Below are positions 8,040-20,383 of a stretch of 64,000 bases of DNA, piece after piece. A program made the translations under genes and the position numbers. How positions within the stretch are numbered: the stretch's first letter is position 1; each line of letters opens with the position of its first letter. The DNA lies in assembly GCF_010725485.1 (NCBI RefSeq), contig NZ_AP022598.1, forward strand, positions 3,968,001 through 4,032,000, given 5' to 3'. This DNA comes from Mycolicibacterium parafortuitum. GTDB taxonomy: Bacteria; Actinomycetota; Actinomycetes; Mycobacteriales; Mycobacteriaceae. The notes beneath the pieces are model-generated. The model saw nothing but the letters and a program-made list of their open reading frames with translations, did no database searches and was not told the DNA's origin.

Positions 8040-8717
8040 TCACCAACCGCGCTCGCGCCATTCGCCGAGATGCGGGCGTTCGGTCCCGAGCGTCGTATCG
8101 TCGCCGTGCCCTGGATACACGACGGTTGAATCGGAGAAGACGTCGAACACCCGGCTGGTCACGTCGCCGAGGAGTTGTTCGAAGTCTCCTTCCTTCCAGG
8201 TCTTGCCGACGCCGCCGGGAAACAGGCAGTCGCCGGTGAACAGGTGCACCCGGTCGTCGGTGGCCGGGCCGCGCAGCGCCAGGGCGACCGAGCCGGGGGT
8301 GTGGCCGCGCAGGTGGATCACGTCGAAGGTCAGCTCACCGATGGTGACCGTGTCACCGCCGGCCAGCAGCCGGTCCGGAGTCACGGGCAGTGCCCCGGCG
8401 TCGAGGCTGTGGGCGGCGGTCGGCGCGCCGGTCGAGGCGGCCACCTCCTGGAGCGCCAGCCAGTGGTCCTGGTGCTGGTGACTGGTCACGATCAGCGACA
8501 GCGTCGGCGCGTAACGCTCGATCAGCTCGAGCAGGAGCGCCGCATCGTTGGCGGCGTCGATGAGTAGCGTCTCGCCGGTCTGGGAACACGTGACGAGGTA
8601 GGCGTTGTTGTCCATCGGGCCCACCGACACCTTGACGATCGAGGCGCCGGGCAGCACCCGGCGGGCCGCTTTCCGCGGCTCGACGTGGCCGGTGTAGTTG
8701 TCGTCGGCGGTGGTCAT
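8040..8717 (-). CDS. Metallo-beta-lactamase-fold hydrolase
   Basis: A 225-residue MBL-fold protein, positional match to Rv1637c. The metal ligands H-x-H-x-D-H are at about 80-85 (SHQHQDHW); further ligands are likely in FTGDCLFPGG and VYPGHGDD. LRGHTPGSVAL is typical of the glyoxalase II-like branch, so a hydroxyacyl-thioester or similar hydrolase is likely. The substrate is unknown. The ATG at 8717 lies eight bases after TAACGT, a leaderless layout; a GTG two codons earlier (8723) is the alternative start. Next downstream is the aldolase gene, a possible two-gene transcript that could pair triose-phosphate chemistry with by-product detoxification (inference only). Confidence 0.88.
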   Translation of the reverse strand: MTTADDNYTGHVEPRKAARRVLPGASIVKVSVGPMDNNAYLVTCSQTGETLLIDAANDAALLLELIERYAPTLSLIVTSHQHQDHWLALQEVAASTGAPTAAHSLDAGALPVTPDRLLAGGDTVTIGELTFDVIHLRGHTPGSVALALRGPATDDRVHLFTGDCLFPGGVGKTWKEGDFEQLLGDVTSRVFDVFSDSTVVYPGHGDDTTLGTERPHLGEWRERGW

Positions 8718-8879
8718 GGTCACTCACGTTACTTCCCTGCTCGCGCGCGTCGGCGAGGCCTGGGAGAAACCTGTGGCCAATCTCGGGAGGGGACTTGTCG
8801 GTGGTCGGACCTAGCATGGGTCTGTACTGCGCCCACCGCACGGAATGTGGGCTGAGTTTGCAAACCAGAAAGGGCATCG

Positions 8880-11789
<2,910 letters not shown>

Positions 11790-11792
11790 GCG

Positions 11793-12299
11793 ATGGCCGA
11801 CCCCGTGACCGTGCGGGCCGCCACCCCGGACGACGCCGACGCGATCTGTGCGATCTACGCGCACTACGTGACGTCGGGCGTCGCGACGTTCGAGGTCGAA
11901 CCGCCGACGCGCGACGAGATACTGCGGCGGATCGACGCCGTGACCGCGGCCGGATTGCCCTACCTGGTGGCCACCCTCGACGGTGCGGTGGCCGGCTACG
12001 CGTACTGCGCGCCGTGGAAGACCCGGCCGGCCTACCGGTTCACCGTGGAGGACTCGGTCTACGTCGCACCTGACGCCCTCGGCCGCGGTGTCGGCGGCGC
12101 GCTGCTCGACGGGCTGATCGCGTGGTGCGGCCAGGTCGGGGTGCGCCAGATGATCGCGGTGGTGGTCGACGCCGACGCCGACGGCTCGTTGACACTGCAC
12201 CGGCGGCGCGGCTTCACCGACGCGGGCCGTCTGGTGCGGGTCGGCTTCAAGCACGACCGGTGGCTGGACACCATCCTGCTGCAGAAGAGTTTCGACTAG
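11793..12299 (+). CDS. GNAT-family N-acetyltransferase (phosphinothricin acetyltransferase-like)
   Basis: A 168-residue GNAT protein starting three bases after uvrA. The acetyl-CoA loop is VAPDALGRGVGGALLDGLI (about 89-107). The pattern TPDDADAICAIYAHYV...F-E, the AYCAPWKTRPAYRFTVEDSVYV block and the GFKHDRWLDTILLQK tail match the PAT/Bar/MddA group. That group acetylates phosphinothricin, methionine sulfoximine or methionine sulfone. A role in resistance or in detoxifying amino-acid analogues is inferred. The stop codon overlaps the stop of the convergent winged-helix gene in a CTAG tetramer. Translational coupling to uvrA is likely from the spacing. Confidence 0.9.
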   Translation: MADPVTVRAATPDDADAICAIYAHYVTSGVATFEVEPPTRDEILRRIDAVTAAGLPYLVATLDGAVAGYAYCAPWKTRPAYRFTVEDSVYVAPDALGRGVGGALLDGLIAWCGQVGVRQMIAVVVDADADGSLTLHRRRGFTDAGRLVRVGFKHDRWLDTILLQKSFD

Positions 12300-13483
12300 C
12301 ACTTGCTCAGCGGTGACGGGAACCGCGGGCTGACCCGCACCCCGCCCAGCCACGCCGTGAGCTCCGCGGCGCGCGCCTTCAGCTCCCGCCCGGCCGCCCC
12401 GCCCACCTTCTCCAGCAGCAGCAACTCCACGTGCCCGTCGGCGTCCTGACGCCACGCCCCGACAACCCTGCCGTCCACCCACACGGTCGGGCCCGCATTG
12501 CCGTTGCGGTCGAACACCTGGGACCGGTGCGCACCCAGGTACCAGTCCCGGTCGAACCACCCCATCACGGTCACATCCAGACCGGGCAGCAGTGCGCACC
12601 ACGGTTCGACGGCCGGTTCCGCGGTGTCGTCGCCGGGCAGGACGTACCCGGGGCTGCCGTCACGGCTGTCCGCCAACTCGACCTCGACCGCCCCGACCTC
12701 GGCGAGGGCCTGGCGCGCCCAGCCGAGGGTGGTCCCGAACCACCATTTGAGGTCGGTGACGGTCGCCGGACCGAACGCGTACAGCCACCGCCGGACCAAC
12801 GCCGCGCGGGCGTCGTCCGGACCCGTCGGTTCGGTGCCGGGCAGCCACTGGTCGGCCGCCGCCCACAGCGGGCGCGATGCCGTCCATCCGCCGTCGTTGG
12901 GGCCGCGCACGATCCGGCCGCGCGCCGACAGCACGGTCAACACCCGGGGTGCGAGGTGGCCCTGCCCGCCGTAGGACTTGCCGGGGGCCGGATCGTAGGT
13001 CCCGGTCAGCTCCGGCAGCGCCTCCCGCAGGTCCCGCGCCGAGCACGGCCCGTGGTCGCGCAGGTGGCGCTCGACCGCAGCGCACGCGGTCTCCAGCCAC
13101 ACGTGCCCGTCGGCGGCGACCCCGGCCCGCGCCACGTCGGCGGCCAGCCTGCGCGTCTCGTTGGCCGCGACCCGGTCGGCGGCCGTGGACTGGATCGCGG
13201 CCAGGTCGTCGCGGTGCACCAGCCACAGCGTGCGCCGCATCGCGAGCTGCTTGACCACCGAACGCCGTTGGTAGAGTTCGGAGTTCAGATCGGCGGTGGT
13301 GAACCCGGGCAGCCGCGCCCACAGTGACAGGTACGGCGTCGACGGGTCGGTGGCGTGCAGCCCGACCAGTCCCGCCGTGACGGCACCGATCGACGCGGCG
13401 GGGTCCGCGCCGGGCGCCAGGTGGTGACGTCTGGCCAGCCGGGCACGCCGCTCGTCGGTGGAGAAGGACCGCACAGACCCCAT
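12296..13483 (-). CDS. Winged-helix DNA-binding protein, HTH_42 / AlkZ-like family
   Basis: A 395-residue protein of the HTH_42 family, which includes the DNA glycosylases AlkZ and AlkX/YcaQ that remove alkylated or crosslinked bases. Family blocks are visible: GLHATDPSTPYLSLWARLPGF (about 41-61), RRTLWLVHRDDL, LTVLSARGRIVRGPNDGG, RRWLYAFGPATVTDLKWWFG and MGWFDRDWYLG...VFDRNGNAGPTVWVDGRVVG. At the place where glycosylase members carry a Q/H-x-Q motif, this protein has His43-Ala-Thr45. The ATG lies eight bases after TACGTT with no Shine-Dalgarno. The start gives an intact N-terminal domain. It could be a true glycosylase variant or a DNA-binding relative. Confidence 0.82.
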   Translation of the reverse strand: MGSVRSFSTDERRARLARRHHLAPGADPAASIGAVTAGLVGLHATDPSTPYLSLWARLPGFTTADLNSELYQRRSVVKQLAMRRTLWLVHRDDLAAIQSTAADRVAANETRRLAADVARAGVAADGHVWLETACAAVERHLRDHGPCSARDLREALPELTGTYDPAPGKSYGGQGHLAPRVLTVLSARGRIVRGPNDGGWTASRPLWAAADQWLPGTEPTGPDDARAALVRRWLYAFGPATVTDLKWWFGTTLGWARQALAEVGAVEVELADSRDGSPGYVLPGDDTAEPAVEPWCALLPGLDVTVMGWFDRDWYLGAHRSQVFDRNGNAGPTVWVDGRVVGAWRQDADGHVELLLLEKVGGAAGRELKARAAELTAWLGGVRVSPRFPSPLSKC

Positions 13484-13530
13484 GGACGCAGAACGTACCG
13501 GGTCACCCCGACAGCCCCGCCGAAGAGCGA

Positions 13531-13788
13531 CTACTGACCGGTCTCGGGCTTCTGGGTCATCGACTCGCGGATCTGGGCCAGGCGTTCGGCGGCGGCGCGT
13601 TGTCGCGCGTCGTACTGCTCCTCGATCGTGCGGCCCTCGACGGTCTCGGCGTCGAGTTCGGCCGCACCGATCGAGGTCGTGTAGCGCGTCTCGATCTTCT
13701 CGCGCACCGAGTCGAACGTCGGGACGCCGTCGGCGGTGTACCCGGTGTCGACCGGCGCGGAGGGCTCGGCGGTGGGTTCGTCCGGCAT
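13531..13788 (-). CDS. Conserved 85-residue mycobacterial protein, unknown function
   Basis: A small acidic protein (MPDEPTAEPSAPVDTGYTAD...) with a charged, probably helical second half rich in Glu, Arg and Ala (AAELDAETVEGRTIEEQYDA, then RQRAAAERLAQIRESM). It has no signal peptide or membrane segment. Length and position match M. tuberculosis Rv1638A. The ATG lies six bases after TAACGT with no Shine-Dalgarno, so it is probably leaderless. The esterase gene starting at 15117 lies just upstream on the same strand, its stop 9 bases before this ATG. Function is not known. Confidence 0.82.
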   Translation of the reverse strand: MPDEPTAEPSAPVDTGYTADGVPTFDSVREKIETRYTTSIGAAELDAETVEGRTIEEQYDARQRAAAERLAQIRESMTQKPETGQ

Positions 13789-13797
13789 GGCCCCACG

Positions 13798-15117
13798 TTA
13801 CCCGCGCAGCGTCGGCGGGAAGCCGATCCGGGGAACGCCGGGGGTGCCGATCGAACCTGCGAGCCACGGCAACGCGGTCGCGAACGCGTTGGACGCGAAC
13901 GGCCAGTCGTGGTTGCCGGGCTGGCGCACGACCGCACATCCGATCCCCGTGCGGGCACCCAGGCCGCACAGCTGGTCGGCGGCGCGGGCCTGATCGTTGG
14001 GTCCACGATCGCCTGCGGCCGTGTTGACCGCGAACCAGCCCGTCAGTCCCCAGTAGGGGCCGTGTGCGGTCATCACCGCGCTCGGATCGAACGCCACGTA
14101 CGCCGCGCTGTTGCCGCCGAAAAGCCGCTGCACGGTTTCGTTCTGGTTGCCCGAATTGGGTGCGGCGTCACCGGCGATGTCGACGAACGCGCCGAACAGG
14201 TCTGGATGCATGACCCCGAGGTCGACGGCGCAGGTGCCACCCATCGACCAGCCCACCACACCCCAGCCCGCCGGGCGCGTGCTCACGCCGTAGTGCGATT
14301 CGATATACGGCACAACGTCTTTGACGAGATGATCGGCGGAGTTCCCGCGCGGGCCGTTCACGCACTCGGTGTCGTTGTTGAACGTGCCGCCCGGGTCGGC
14401 GAACACGAACACCGGTGCGTAGCCGCCGTGCGCGGCGGCGAAGTCGTCGAGGATCTTGATCGCCCCGCCCGCGCGCAGCCAGTCGGCGGGGGTGTTGAAC
14501 TCGCCGCCGATCATCATCACCGCGGGCAGTGCCGGCGGCGGGTCGGCGGCGAACCAGGCCGGCGGCAGATACACGAACTCCTGCCGGTGTTTGAAACCCG
14601 ATGCGGTGTCCGGGATGTCGACCGGGACCACACTGCCCTTGATCGGCACCGCGTGCCGCTTCTGCATCGACGCGACCGCGACCGGATCGGTCTGGTCGGG
14701 AACGGGTCCCGCGGTGAGCTGGTCCCAGGCCGTGGCGGCGGTGGGGAAGTAGCCCACCCACAGGTTCAGCGACAGCGCCGCGGCCAGCACGCACAACGGC
14801 ACGGCCAGCATCGACACCGCCCGCAATCCCCACCGGGCGCCCCGCCAGCCGGACAACAGAATCCCGACGGCCAACCCCGACAACGCGATCCACAGCCACA
14901 GGGTGACCGGTGCCGGATTGCTGTCGTCGGCGATGCCCGCGGACTCGATGTAGGCGTAGACCGCCGCGGCCAGGCATGCCCCGATCAACGCCGACCAGGG
15001 CAGCCACACCCTGCGCCAGCGCCCTGCCCGCCGGCCCACCGCGAGCACCACGGCCAGCCCGGCGAGGACCTGCACGGTCATCGGCAGCCACCCGTGCATC
15101 AACGAGACATGCGTCAC
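13798..15117 (-). CDS. Membrane-anchored alpha/beta-hydrolase (esterase D / mycolyltransferase-like)
   Basis: A 439-residue protein, positional match to Rv1639c. The N-terminal 125 residues contain about four hydrophobic helices (16-28, 41-57, 71-90, 99-119). A periplasmic esterase-family domain follows, with oxyanion region MMIGGEFNTPADW, nucleophile Ser291 in GWSMGG and a probable catalytic His in NHDWPF. The fold resembles the antigen 85/esterase D group, suggesting an acyl ester or acyl-transfer substrate in the envelope; it is not an Ag85 enzyme. The GTG start gives the first membrane helix. It is downstream of lysX on the same strand, 55 bases away, and may follow it in one transcript. 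Confidence 0.85.
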   Translation of the reverse strand: MTHVSLMHGWLPMTVQVLAGLAVVLAVGRRAGRWRRVWLPWSALIGACLAAAVYAYIESAGIADDSNPAPVTLWLWIALSGLAVGILLSGWRGARWGLRAVSMLAVPLCVLAAALSLNLWVGYFPTAATAWDQLTAGPVPDQTDPVAVASMQKRHAVPIKGSVVPVDIPDTASGFKHRQEFVYLPPAWFAADPPPALPAVMMIGGEFNTPADWLRAGGAIKILDDFAAAHGGYAPVFVFADPGGTFNNDTECVNGPRGNSADHLVKDVVPYIESHYGVSTRPAGWGVVGWSMGGTCAVDLGVMHPDLFGAFVDIAGDAAPNSGNQNETVQRLFGGNSAAYVAFDPSAVMTAHGPYWGLTGWFAVNTAAGDRGPNDQARAADQLCGLGARTGIGCAVVRQPGNHDWPFASNAFATALPWLAGSIGTPGVPRIGFPPTLRG

Positions 15118-15172
15118 GGGGTCCAGACTGGATCGCCGACCTTGGTGCCGGCTGTGACATCGCTGCGAGGTG

Positions 15173-18100
15173 TTAGCGAGGCTTGGCCAGCGGGAACGGC
15201 AGCGTCTCGCGGATGCTGCGGCCGGTGATCAGCATGACCACACGGTCCACCCCCATGCCGAGCCCGCCCGTCGGCGGCATCGCGTACTCTATCGCCTGCA
15301 GGAAGTCCTCGTCGAGTTCCATCGCCTCCGGATCACCGCCCGCCGCCAGCAGCGACTGCGCCTGCAACCGGCGGCGCTGTTCCACCGGGTCGGTGAGTTC
15401 GCTGTACGCGGTGCCCAACTCGACACCCCACGCGACCAGGTCCCACCGTTCGGCGACGCCGGGGGTGCTGCGGTGCGGCCGGGTCAGCGGCGACACCGAC
15501 GTCGGGAAGTCCTTGTAGAACGTCGGCTCGGTGGTCTGGTCCTCGACGAGGTGCTCGTACATCTCCAGCACCACCGCGCCGGCGTCCCAGTGCGTCAGGT
15601 ACGGGATGCCGGCCTTGTCGCACAGCGTGCGCAGCGTGGCGAGGCCGGTGTCGACGTCGATGTGCTCGCCGAGCGCCTCGGACACCGCGCCGTGCACGGT
15701 CTTGACCGCCCACTGACCGGAGATGTCCACGGGTTCGAGGACCCCGTCCTCGCGGGGCCGCATGAACACGTGGGAGCCGTTGGCGGCCATCGCCGCGTTC
15801 TGGATCAGCTCCCGGCACCCGTCGATCCACACGTTGTAGTCCGCATGCGCCTGATACGCCTCCAGCAGCGTGAACTCCGGGTTGTGGCTGAAGTCGACCC
15901 CCTCGTTGCGGAACGCGCGGCCGAGCTCGAAGACGCGCTCGACGCCACCGACGCACAGCCGCTTCAGATACAGCTCCGGGGCGATGCGCAGGTACAGGTC
16001 GAGGTCGTAGGCGTTGATGTGGGTCAGGAACGGACGGGCGTTCGCCCCGCCGTGGATCTGCTGCAGGATCGGGGTCTCGACCTCCAGGAATCCCTTGGAG
16101 ACAAGGGTTTCCCGGATCGCGTGCAGCACACCGCTGCGGGCCCGGATCAGGTCGCGGGCCTCGGTGTTGACCGCGAGGTCGACGTAGCGGGCGCGAACCC
16201 GCGCCTCCTGGTCGGTCAGGCCCTTCCATTTGTCGGGCAGCGGGCGCAGGCACTTGCCGATCAACCGCCACCGGGTCACCAGCACCGACCACTTCCCGGA
16301 TCGGGTGCGGCCCATCGTGCCGGTCACCTCGATCAGATCGCCGAGGTCGATGCTCCGGGTGAAATCCGCGGTTGTCGCGTCGGTGAGTGTCGAATTGTCC
16401 AGGGCCAACTGGGTTTCCCCGGACCAGTCGCGCAGCTGCGCGAACAGCACCCCGCCGTAGTCACGCATCCGCAGCACCCGGCCCGCGACGGTGACCTCCG
16501 TGCCCTCGCCGGCGTCCAGCGCCTGCGCGACGGTGTGGCTCGGTGGGCTGCCCACCGGGTAGGCGTCCACACCTTCAGCCTGCAGGGCTTTGAGTTTCGC
16601 CATCCGGACCCGCACCTGCTCGGGCAGGCGGGGCGCCGGCCCGTCCCGAATGTCGTCGTCCTGGATGCCCATGCCGTCGGGTGCGGTGCCGTCACTGTGC
16701 AGCAGTCCCGTCTCGACCAGCGACCCCGGCGCGGCGATGTGATGCCCGGTGTGCGGCTGCTCGTGCCTGCGCGAGAACGGCAGTACCAGAAAGCCTTCGG
16801 CGATCACCGACGCGACACCGACGCGCGGCACCAATCGCGCGTCCTCGAAACATGCGTACCGCGGCACCCACTCCGGCTGGTACTTCATGTTCGAGCGGTA
16901 CAGCGTCTCCAGCTGCCACCACCGCGAGAAGAACACCAGCAGCCAGCGCCACAGCCGCGCGACCGGACCGGCCCCGAGCTGGGCGCCCTGTTCGAACGCC
17001 GACCGGAACATCGCGAAGTTCAACGAGATCCGGGTGACGCCGATGTCCTCGGCGCGCAGGCACAACTCGCTGACCATCAGCTCGATGGTGCCGTTGGGGG
17101 ACTGCGGGGAGCGGCGCATCAGGTCCAGCGACACCCCGGTGCTGCCCCACGGCACCAGCGACAGCATCGCCACGACGCGCTCGTCCTGCACCGCCTCGAC
17201 CAGCAGGCAGTCGCCGTCGGCCGGATCGCCGAGCCTGCCCAGCGCCATCGAGAAGCCTCGTTCGTCCTCGGTGTCGCGCCAGGCGTCGGCGTTGGCGATC
17301 ACCTCGGCCATCTCCTCGGCCGACAGTTCGCGGTGCCTGCGGAACCGCACCGTCACCCCGGACCGCCGCGCGCGGGTGACGGCCTGGCGCACCGCGCGCA
17401 TGTCGGGCCCCGACAGCCGGAAGTTCTCCGGGTGCAGGATCGCCTCGTCGCCGAGTTGCAGCGCATGCAACCCGGCGTCGCGGAACGCCTCGGCGCCGCC
17501 CGCGCTGGCACCCATCACCCCCGGGGCCCAGCCGTAGGTCTCGCAGAGCTTGAGCCACGCGCCGATGGCCTGCGGCCAGGCCTTCGGGTCGCCGACCGGG
17601 TCACCGCTGGCCAGGCAGACGCCGACCTCGACCCGGTAGGTGATCGCGGCGCGGCCGTTCGGCGCGAACACCACGGACTTGTCGCGCCGGGTCGCGAAGT
17701 AGCCCAGCGAATCGTTCTTGCCGTAGACGTCCAGCAGCCCGCGGATGGCGGATTCGTCCTCGCCGGTCAACGCGTTGTCGGCGCGCTGGGACTGGAACAG
17801 CACCACCGCGGCGACCATCAGCGCCATCGCGCCGAACAGACCGAGCAGCGCGTTGACGAAGACGTGCGGGTGGCCGGAGAAGTTACTGGCGTCGGCGCCC
17901 GCGAACGCGCTGACGCGGTTCAGCGCGTACAGGAAGCGGTCCGACCGGGCCAGCGTGCCCGGGAACAGTTCGAGCAGACCCCAGCCGACCAGCGTTCCGA
18001 CGGCCATGCCCGCGACCAGCGTCGCCGCGGCCTTGAGCAGTGCGCCGCGGCGCACCCGGGCCCAGAACTCCTTGCGGGCCAGCAGCAGGAACACGATCGC

Positions 18101-18478
18101 GGCCAGGTGGAACGCCAGGCCGACCAGCTCGCCGGCCTCGGCGCCCCAGCGTCCGTCGTCGCCGATCAGGCCCGCGACATTCCAGAACACCGCCGCGACC
18201 ATGTAACCGGTCAGGATCCACCAGGCGATGCGTTTGCGTGCCGCCAGCGCAGCGGCCAGCAGCACCAGCACGAACGCCCACGCGAAGCTGGTGTCCGGGA
18301 AGTTGAAGATGTAGTCGTCGACGAATTCGCGCGGCACCCGGATGATCGACCGGACCAGTGGTGACACGCTCGCCAGCAGCGACAGCGTCGCGATGACGCC
18401 CACGATCCAGCCCGCAGCCGCGGGCACCCACCGATGGCTGGACTTCGGATCCGCCCTGACGAGGCTGGTGGGTGTCAT
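15173..18478 (-). CDS. lysX: Bifunctional lysyl-tRNA synthetase / phosphatidylglycerol lysyltransferase
   Basis: LysX makes lysyl-tRNA and transfers lysine to phosphatidylglycerol, lowering membrane negative charge and giving resistance to cationic peptides. The 1101-residue protein has an N-terminal MprF-like half: about six to seven hydrophobic segments in the first 250 residues, then the DUF2156 transferase domain with [15 protein letters not shown]. The second half is a class II lysyl-tRNA synthetase: OB-fold from about residue 600, motif 1 FLEVETPIL, motif 2 [15 protein letters not shown], motif 3 [12 protein letters not shown]. The ATG follows TATCCT by eight bases without a Shine-Dalgarno. 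Mycobacteria keep a separate housekeeping lysyl-tRNA synthetase elsewhere. Confidence 0.97.
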   Translation of the reverse strand: MTPTSLVRADPKSSHRWVPAAAGWIVGVIATLSLLASVSPLVRSIIRVPREFVDDYIFNFPDTSFAWAFVLVLLAAALAARKRIAWWILTGYMVAAVFWNVAGLIGDDGRWGAEAGELVGLAFHLAAIVFLLLARKEFWARVRRGALLKAAATLVAGMAVGTLVGWGLLELFPGTLARSDRFLYALNRVSAFAGADASNFSGHPHVFVNALLGLFGAMALMVAAVVLFQSQRADNALTGEDESAIRGLLDVYGKNDSLGYFATRRDKSVVFAPNGRAAITYRVEVGVCLASGDPVGDPKAWPQAIGAWLKLCETYGWAPGVMGASAGGAEAFRDAGLHALQLGDEAILHPENFRLSGPDMRAVRQAVTRARRSGVTVRFRRHRELSAEEMAEVIANADAWRDTEDERGFSMALGRLGDPADGDCLLVEAVQDERVVAMLSLVPWGSTGVSLDLMRRSPQSPNGTIELMVSELCLRAEDIGVTRISLNFAMFRSAFEQGAQLGAGPVARLWRWLLVFFSRWWQLETLYRSNMKYQPEWVPRYACFEDARLVPRVGVASVIAEGFLVLPFSRRHEQPHTGHHIAAPGSLVETGLLHSDGTAPDGMGIQDDDIRDGPAPRLPEQVRVRMAKLKALQAEGVDAYPVGSPPSHTVAQALDAGEGTEVTVAGRVLRMRDYGGVLFAQLRDWSGETQLALDNSTLTDATTADFTRSIDLGDLIEVTGTMGRTRSGKWSVLVTRWRLIGKCLRPLPDKWKGLTDQEARVRARYVDLAVNTEARDLIRARSGVLHAIRETLVSKGFLEVETPILQQIHGGANARPFLTHINAYDLDLYLRIAPELYLKRLCVGGVERVFELGRAFRNEGVDFSHNPEFTLLEAYQAHADYNVWIDGCRELIQNAAMAANGSHVFMRPREDGVLEPVDISGQWAVKTVHGAVSEALGEHIDVDTGLATLRTLCDKAGIPYLTHWDAGAVVLEMYEHLVEDQTTEPTFYKDFPTSVSPLTRPHRSTPGVAERWDLVAWGVELGTAYSELTDPVEQRRRLQAQSLLAAGGDPEAMELDEDFLQAIEYAMPPTGGLGMGVDRVVMLITGRSIRETLPFPLAKPR

Positions 18479-18541
18479 AGCCGGGGAGGATATTCGCTCG
18501 ACGACCCCGTCGCGGGGATGTTCGTGGCGTGGGGAGTGGCG

Positions 18542-18901
18542 TTACCAGACCGGGCCGGTGTATTTCTCTCCCGGGCCCTTCCCTGGCTCATCGGGTGCGG
18601 CGCTGGCCTCGCGGAACGCCAGCTGCAAGCTCTTGAGCCCGTCACGCACCGGCCCGGCGTGCGGGCCGAGGTACTCGACGGATGCGGTGACGAGCCCGGC
18701 CAGCGCGGTGATCAGCCGACGCGCCTCGTCGAGGTCCCGGCGCGGGCTCTCGTCCGGATCGGGGTCCGACAGGCCGAGCTTTTCGGCGGCCGCGCTCATC
18801 AGCATGACCGCGGAACGGGTGATGACTTCGACGGCCGGGATCTCGGCCAGCTCGCGCACGGCGGGATCCGCCGCTTCGGGGATGTCGGAACTATCGGTCA
18901 T
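18542..18901 (-). CDS. DUF1844 domain protein
   Basis: A 119-residue protein with the DUF1844 pattern: [26 protein letters not shown] (about 19-44), then [43 protein letters not shown]. It is largely helical, without signal peptide. It is transcribed divergently from infC, and its start codon abuts the infC promoter region. DUF1844 genes are commonly found beside infC in actinobacteria (recall), suggesting but not proving a link with translation. The C-terminus is proline/glycine-rich. Function unknown. Confidence 0.85.
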   Translation of the reverse strand: MTDSSDIPEAADPAVRELAEIPAVEVITRSAVMLMSAAAEKLGLSDPDPDESPRRDLDEARRLITALAGLVTASVEYLGPHAGPVRDGLKSLQLAFREASAAPDEPGKGPGEKYTGPVW

Positions 18902-18907
18902 GCCTGC

Positions 18908-18913
18908 TAGACT
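18908..18913 (+). promoter_or_regulatory. Probable -10 box of the infC operon
   Basis: TAGACT begins seven bases after the start codon of the divergent DUF1844 gene. It is followed about 10 bases later by the first leader hairpin. No convincing -35 element was seen. Confidence 0.4.
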
Positions 18914-18919
18914 TGCATG

Positions 18920-19140
18920 CGCGACCGTCCCGGCTTAAGCCAGGGACAGCAAGTGGAGTCCCAACTCCCACCGCCGGCCACGGGTTACCCGAAGGCTACG
19001 CGGTCCGGTCACAGACATCTGCGATGTCTGTCCTGGTCGGCTTGGGCCCTGCGTTGAGCAGGGCTTATCTGTTCCTTGAGGAACAGCGCCGGCGGATCGA
19101 GGGGCTCCTGAGGACAGCAGGAACTATCCAGGGAGGCCCC
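18920..19140 (+). promoter_or_regulatory. Structured 5' leader of infC-rpmI-rplT with a series of hairpins
   Basis: The ~220-base leader carries consecutive hairpins: 18927-18947 (GTCCC...GGGAC plus GGCTT/AAGCC), 18953-18971 (GTGGAGT/ACTCCCAC, bulged), 19011-19031 (ACAGACAT/ATGTCTGT), 19046-19064 (GCCCTGC/GCAGGGC, loop GTTGA), 19069-19086 (CTGTTCC/GGAACAG, loop TTGA) and 19106-19122 (TCCTG/CAGGA). The last ends just before the infC Shine-Dalgarno. Such leaders control this operon in other bacteria through L20 or IF3, so an attenuator or autoregulatory site is inferred. Confidence 0.6.
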
Positions 19141-19746
<606 letters not shown>

Positions 19747-19754
19747 GGACACCA

Positions 19755-19949
19755 ATGCCCAAGGCGAAGACCCACAGCGGCGCGTCGAAGCGGTTCCGCA
19801 CCACCGGGACCGGAAAGATCGTGCGCCAGAAGGCCAACCGCAGGCACCTGCTCGAGCACAAGCCCACCAAGCGCACCCGTCGCCTCGACGGCCGCACCGT
19901 GGTCGCCCCGAACGACGCGAAGCGCGTCGCGAAGATGCTCAACGGCTAG
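19755..19949 (+). CDS. rpmI: 50S ribosomal protein L35
   Basis: A 64-residue basic protein beginning [20 protein letters not shown] and ending [12 protein letters not shown], a full-length L35. It binds 23S rRNA in the large subunit. It lies eight bases after infC and 44 bases before rplT, the universal infC-rpmI-rplT order, and is presumably regulated together with them through the leader. The start ATG is supported by GAGGA upstream. Confidence 0.98.
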   Translation: MPKAKTHSGASKRFRTTGTGKIVRQKANRRHLLEHKPTKRTRRLDGRTVVAPNDAKRVAKMLNG

Positions 19950-19993
19950 ACCGCCAGAACTCGAACCTGACCCGACCGAGATAGGACTACCCC

Positions 19994-20383
19994 ATGGCAC
20001 GCGTGAAGCGCGCTCTGAATGCGCAGAAGAAGCGGCGCACAGTACTGAAGGCCTCGAAGGGCTACCGCGGGCAGCGGTCGCGCCTCTACCGCAAGGCCAA
20101 GGAGCAGCAGCTCCATTCGTTGACCTACGCCTACCGTGACCGCAAGGCACGCAAGGGCGACTTCCGCCGGCTGTGGATCACCCGTATCAACGCCGCCGCG
20201 CGCGCCAACGACATCACCTACAACCGGCTGATCCAGGGCCTGAAGGCCGCCGGTGTCGAGGTCGACCGCAAGAACCTCGCCGAGATCGCGGTCAGCGATG
20301 CCGCCGCGTTCACCGCGCTGGTCGAGGTCGCCAAGGCTGCGCTGCCGGAGGACGTGAACGCGCCGTCGGGCGAGGCTGCCTGA
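19994..20383 (+). CDS. rplT: 50S ribosomal protein L20
   Basis: A 129-residue L20: [20 protein letters not shown] at the N-terminus with the long basic extension ([20 protein letters not shown]), then [20 protein letters not shown] and the [20 protein letters not shown] block. L20 is needed early in 50S assembly and in some bacteria represses its own operon by binding the leader mRNA. Its stop codon overlaps the likely start of tsnR, so the two are probably translationally coupled. The C-terminal tail is Ala/Glu-rich. Confidence 0.98.
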   Translation: MARVKRALNAQKKRRTVLKASKGYRGQRSRLYRKAKEQQLHSLTYAYRDRKARKGDFRRLWITRINAAARANDITYNRLIQGLKAAGVEVDRKNLAEIAVSDAAAFTALVEVAKAALPEDVNAPSGEAA

